The position numbers were made by a program, and so were the translations under genes. From Gottschalkia acidurici 9a (GTDB lineage: Bacteria > Bacillota > Clostridia > Tissierellales > Gottschalkiaceae), in assembly GCF_000299355.1 (NCBI RefSeq), contig NC_018664.1:927115-991114 (forward strand): a stretch of DNA of 64,000 bases, in the 5' to 3' direction. The first letter of the stretch is position 1; the number at the start of each line of letters is the position of its first letter. Shown piece after piece: positions 60,730 through 64,000 of the stretch. Below the pieces are notes generated by a model. The model was not told where the DNA came from. It saw only the letters and a list, made by a program, of their open reading frames with translations, and searched no databases.

Positions 60730-62514
60730 ATGAACATCTTAATAACAACGTTAAATTCAAAATTTATACACACAGCTCTTTCTATAAGATATTTAAAAAG
60801 TTATTGTAAAGATGAATTTCCTAATATAGAAATAGAAGAATATACTATAAACCAAAATACAGATTATATAACTGGTGAGATATTTAAGAAGAATCCTGAT
60901 ATAGTGGCTTTTTCAAGTTATATATGGAATATAGAACAGATATTAGAGATATCTGAGAGGCTAAAACTTATAAATAAAGATATAACTATAATACTAGGTG
61001 GACCCGAAGTATCATATAATAGCGAAGAGATTTTAAAAGAGAATCCTTTTATAGATTTTATAATATATGGAGAAGGAGAAGAAACATTTAAAGAGTTACT
61101 TTTGAATATAAAAAATAAAAAAGATTTTAGAAATGTACAAGGTATTGTTCATAGAGAAGATGAAAATATATATGTAAACCCTCCAAGAGATCTTATCCAA
61201 AACTTGGATTCTATACCTTCACCTTTTGATGACGATATAGAGGCGTTCAAAAATAGAATTGTTTATTTTGAAAGTTCTAGAGGTTGTCCTTTTAACTGTC
61301 AATTTTGCTTATCATCTACAATAAAAGGTGTTAGATTTTTTTCAATTGAGAGAGTAAAAAGTGATCTCAAAAAATTAATAGATTTGGGAGTTAAACAGGT
61401 TAAGTTTGTAGATAGAACCTTCAACGCTAAAAAAGGATATGCGATGGAGATAATGAGATTTATAATAAGCCAAAATGTTAAAGATATAAACTTTCACTTT
61501 GAAGTTACAGCACACCTAATAGAAGATGATATGCTTGAATTTCTTAGAACTGTAGATGAGGGATTATTTCAATTTGAGGTAGGAGTACAATCTACAAATC
61601 CTATGACACTAGAGGCTATAGATAGACAAACTGATTTCAATAAGTTATCTAAGGTTGTAGATCAAATAAATAGTTATAATAATATACATCTACACTTAGA
61701 CCTAATAGCGGGACTTCCACATGAAAATTACAATAGTTTTAAGAAATCATTTAATGATGTATATGGGCTTAGACCACATAAGCTTCAACTAGGATTTTTA
61801 AAACTATTAAAAGGATCAGAATTAAGGAAAAGGAAAGATGACTATGGATTTAAGTTCATAAATAAGCCGTCTTATGAGGTTATGGAAACTAAAGATATTA
61901 GCTATAGAGAGCTTTTGAAATTAAAGCAGATAGAAGACTTAGTTGAAAAGTATGGAAATGAAGGATACTTTAAAAATTCTATAGAATATATTATTGAGAA
62001 CTTCTTTGAATCTCCATTTGACTTTTATAGTGAGTTTGCAGATTTCTGGGAAACTAAAAAGTATAATGAAGCCTCACACAACAGACTTTCTTTGTATAAA
62101 AAGCTCTATGAGTTTTCTGAAGGATTTGTAAAAGGAGATATTGAATTAATACGTGAATTTATTAAATTTGATTTAATACTTAATACAAAGTCTCCTAATA
62201 TACCTGAGTATCTTAATAATGAGAAAAAAGAAAATTTAAAGACTATGAGGCATGATTTCTTACAAAATGATAAGAACTTAAAAGCATATCTTCCACGATA
62301 TGCAGATACTCCTGTTAAGAGGATATTAAACGATGTTCATTTTGAAGGGTTTAATTATGATATCAAATATATTATAGAAAATAAATATAAAAAGGAATCT
62401 ATAAAATATGTAAATAGAATTTATTTATTTGTCTATAATCTAGAAAATAAGGTATTTGATAAATGTGAGGTATTCGATATTACAAAAAGATATTTAAAAG
62501 AGAGAGGAGCGTAA
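60730..62514 (+). CDS. B12-binding-domain radical SAM protein (DUF4080 type)
   Basis: This 594-residue enzyme has an N-terminal cobalamin-binding-like domain (about 1-140, ILITTLNSKFIHTALSIRYL, IILGGPEVSYN, GEGEETFKEL). The radical SAM core carries CPFNCQFC (about 192-199), which binds a 4Fe-4S cluster. The C-terminal DUF4080-type region follows. The DxHxxG-type cobalamin-binding motif is not obvious. The reaction is unknown; such proteins act in diverse methylations and rearrangements. GGGAAGAAG precedes the ATG. A membrane protein gene follows after 2 bases. Confidence 0.9.
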   Translation: MNILITTLNSKFIHTALSIRYLKSYCKDEFPNIEIEEYTINQNTDYITGEIFKKNPDIVAFSSYIWNIEQILEISERLKLINKDITIILGGPEVSYNSEEILKENPFIDFIIYGEGEETFKELLLNIKNKKDFRNVQGIVHREDENIYVNPPRDLIQNLDSIPSPFDDDIEAFKNRIVYFESSRGCPFNCQFCLSSTIKGVRFFSIERVKSDLKKLIDLGVKQVKFVDRTFNAKKGYAMEIMRFIISQNVKDINFHFEVTAHLIEDDMLEFLRTVDEGLFQFEVGVQSTNPMTLEAIDRQTDFNKLSKVVDQINSYNNIHLHLDLIAGLPHENYNSFKKSFNDVYGLRPHKLQLGFLKLLKGSELRKRKDDYGFKFINKPSYEVMETKDISYRELLKLKQIEDLVEKYGNEGYFKNSIEYIIENFFESPFDFYSEFADFWETKKYNEASHNRLSLYKKLYEFSEGFVKGDIELIREFIKFDLILNTKSPNIPEYLNNEKKENLKTMRHDFLQNDKNLKAYLPRYADTPVKRILNDVHFEGFNYDIKYIIENKYKKESIKYVNRIYLFVYNLENKVFDKCEVFDITKRYLKERGA

Positions 62515-62516
62515 GG

Positions 62517-63302
62517 ATGAATTTTATAAAAGATATAATTTATATTAACAAAAATACTATTAAAAAAGCATTTGAAATGTTTAAAAAAAATTGGACAATT
62601 ATATTTACAGGGCTAATATACTTAGGAATTACTATTATTGCGACCCTATTGTTATCACCATTTTTTAGAGTACCAGTTTTAAATATAGTAGCAGGTGTTT
62701 TACAGTATATTCTATATGTAGCTATGCTTTCAAGTTACCTTTATATACTTTATAATATTATAAAATATAAAAAGTTTGACTTTAAAGACTTTAAATTAGG
62801 ATATAGAGTTTATATGAGTCCGCTAATAAGAATATTTTTTATTGGATGGATTGCAGAAATGATATTTATTAGGGGGTTAGTGCCTATGATTGCTGCTAGT
62901 TCAGGTGGATCTTTAGATACTGGAACAATAGTGGTCATAATCAATTTATTAGTATTAGTTGCAATAAACCCTCTTCCGGAAGTAATATATCAAAAACACT
63001 ACTCAGGACTAGATGCTATAAAATATACTTTTGAATATATGAAAGAAAATTGGATTGAATGGTTAGTTCCTAATATTATACTGTTAGGTTTAATATATAT
63101 AGTAACAGGAAGTATTATAACTAATTTATTTAACACCAGTATTGGATCAAATCTCAATATAATGTCGCTAAAAGGAATTGCTATATATTTTGTAGGGCAA
63201 GCTATATTCTCGTTTACTATGATATATAGAGGAGTATTATTTGAACTACTTAGTACAAGTACAAGAAGAAAAAGAATGTTTATGAGAAATACGTATAAAT
63301 AG
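62517..63302 (+). CDS. Polytopic membrane protein of unknown function
   Basis: This 261-residue protein has about six membrane helices, with an amphipathic start (KAFEMFKKNWTIIFTGLIY). It resembles uncharacterised clostridial membrane proteins of the DUF975/glycerophosphoryl-diesterase-membrane-domain kind, but I do not assign a family firmly. It lies two bases after the radical SAM gene, with GAGAGGAGCG upstream, and 25 bases before a TPR-like gene, so the three are probably cotranscribed. Confidence 0.7.
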   Translation: MNFIKDIIYINKNTIKKAFEMFKKNWTIIFTGLIYLGITIIATLLLSPFFRVPVLNIVAGVLQYILYVAMLSSYLYILYNIIKYKKFDFKDFKLGYRVYMSPLIRIFFIGWIAEMIFIRGLVPMIAASSGGSLDTGTIVVIINLLVLVAINPLPEVIYQKHYSGLDAIKYTFEYMKENWIEWLVPNIILLGLIYIVTGSIITNLFNTSIGSNLNIMSLKGIAIYFVGQAIFSFTMIYRGVLFELLSTSTRRKRMFMRNTYK

Positions 63303-63327
63303 TAAAACTAAAGAAAAGGTGGACTTT

Positions 63328-64000
63328 ATGAGTAGACTAGATAATTATTTTAAGAAGAAAACGAAGAACATATCCTTTATAGAAATACAGCCAGATTCAT
63401 ATATAGAAGTAAGTGGACATAAAGTTGAAAAAGAAATACCGCTTCCTATAGTAGTAGATGAGCTTATAGATGAAATACAAAGGGGAGATGGATTAGATGA
63501 GATAAAATTTGCTTCATTTATAAAGGGTATAATATATACTATAGGGGTAGATCCAGAGTTTAAATATTTTGAAGCCTATAAAAAGATATTATATAGCTAT
63601 GATAAAAAAATAGAAGAGTATATACTTTATATAAGTCTAAAAAGTATAAACGAAGGTTCTTTAGAAAGTGGACTAATAGGGTTAAGAGCATTATACTTTT
63701 TAAATGAAGATAATTTATATGGTAAATACAACTATGCATTAGCCCTTGAAGAAAGAGCTAAAGAATCACTCAACTTAAAAGACACTGAACTTGCAAATGC
63801 ATTTTTAAATGGTTCAACAACAATATTAGAGGAAATATTAAATGCTGACTCTAGTTTTCATTTAGCGTATTACAAACTAGGATATCATTATAAAAATAGA
63901 AGTGAATTTAAAAAGTGTCAATTGACATGGGAGAAGTTTTTAAGAATAGGAAAAGAAGAAGAACTTCTTCAGGAAGTAAGAGAAAACTTAGACTCTATAA
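63328..64000 (+). CDS. TPR-like protein, 3' end outside window
   Basis: This reading frame runs off the right edge; 224 codons are seen. It begins SRLDNYFKKKTKNISFIEI and contains helical repeats, such as YILYISLKSINEGSLESGL, KYNYALALEERAKESLNLK and FHLAYYKLGYHYKNRSEFKK, that fit tetratricopeptide-like units. No signal peptide or membrane helix is visible so far. AAGGTGG precedes the ATG at 63328. A scaffold role is likely, but its partner is unknown. Confidence 0.75.
   Translation, partial: MSRLDNYFKKKTKNISFIEIQPDSYIEVSGHKVEKEIPLPIVVDELIDEIQRGDGLDEIKFASFIKGIIYTIGVDPEFKYFEAYKKILYSYDKKIEEYILYISLKSINEGSLESGLIGLRALYFLNEDNLYGKYNYALALEERAKESLNLKDTELANAFLNGSTTILEEILNADSSFHLAYYKLGYHYKNRSEFKKCQLTWEKFLRIGKEEELLQEVRENLDSI

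Overview
The window comes from a strongly AT-rich, Gram-positive, endospore-forming bacterium, most likely an anaerobic member of the Clostridia (Clostridiales/Tissierellales-like). The evidence is T-box leaders on aminoacyl-tRNA synthetase genes, two alpha/beta-type small acid-soluble spore protein (SASP) genes, a YtxC-type sporulation protein, a PdaB-like deacetylase, DUF4364, YqzL, Hsp33 and strong GGAGG ribosome binding sites. Very many genes start with TTG or GTG. Most genes lie on the + strand, and intrinsic terminators are frequent and easy to see. No prophage, insertion sequence, integrase or CRISPR array was recognised.

Layout. 1-7.4 kb: the end of a CDP-alcohol phosphatidyltransferase, cca, a reverse-strand lipoprotein gene, then a valine T-box followed by a small membrane protein, valS and folC. 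7.4-15 kb: a zinc-ribbon protein followed in the same frame, after one TGA, by a Ser/Thr kinase domain; then a beta-propeller gene and two tandem, overlapping P-type Ca2+ ATPase genes. 15-19.3 kb: mostly reverse-strand genes (DUF4364, SASP, Na/Pi-cotransporter homologue, phosphatidylserine decarboxylase, a small unknown protein) and the forward PdaB-like deacetylase. 19.3-24.4 kb: a Mur-ligase-like protein with a degenerate P-loop, a two-OB-fold SSB-like protein, a cytosine-deaminase-like amidohydrolase, a tiny membrane protein and a CPBP protease. 24.4-30.6 kb: cheA-cheW-mcp-cheR-cheB. 30.6-38.4 kb: a frameshifted SASP gene, a methyltransferase, csp, hslO, tRNA-Phe-Gly-Cys, ytxC, DUF445, a reverse-strand FtsH-like protease without the usual extracytoplasmic domain, and infC-rpmI-rplT behind an attenuated leader. 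38.4-46.2 kb: KtrB/KtrA potassium uptake, an rRNA methyltransferase, yqzL, a phenylalanine T-box, pheS-pheT and a long zapA. 46.3-55.7 kb: DUF421, peptidase U32, mutS2, DUF523, a copper-amine-oxidase-N-like secreted protein and an arginine T-box with argS. 55.8-64 kb: a probable envelope-stress operon (DUF4097-like protein, ECF sigma, anti-sigma, TM2-like protein), unknown genes, an Amidase_6-type protein, a B12-binding radical SAM protein, a membrane protein and the start of a TPR-like protein cut by the window end.

How the genes fit together. Translation is the dominant theme: cca, three synthetase loci, tRNAs, infC/L35/L20 and an rRNA methyltransferase. Each T-box shows a specifier codon that matches its gene (GTA for valS, TTC for pheST, AGA for argS) in the same GAA-N-specifier context. 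Sporulation and cell-envelope genes are scattered between. The most notable anomalies are the single in-frame TGA that splits a zinc-ribbon/kinase protein, the SASP gene whose frame is broken at a run of six A, non-ATG initiation at infC (ATT) and possibly ktrB (ATA), the degenerate Mur ligase, and terminators placed immediately against cheA and the SASP start.
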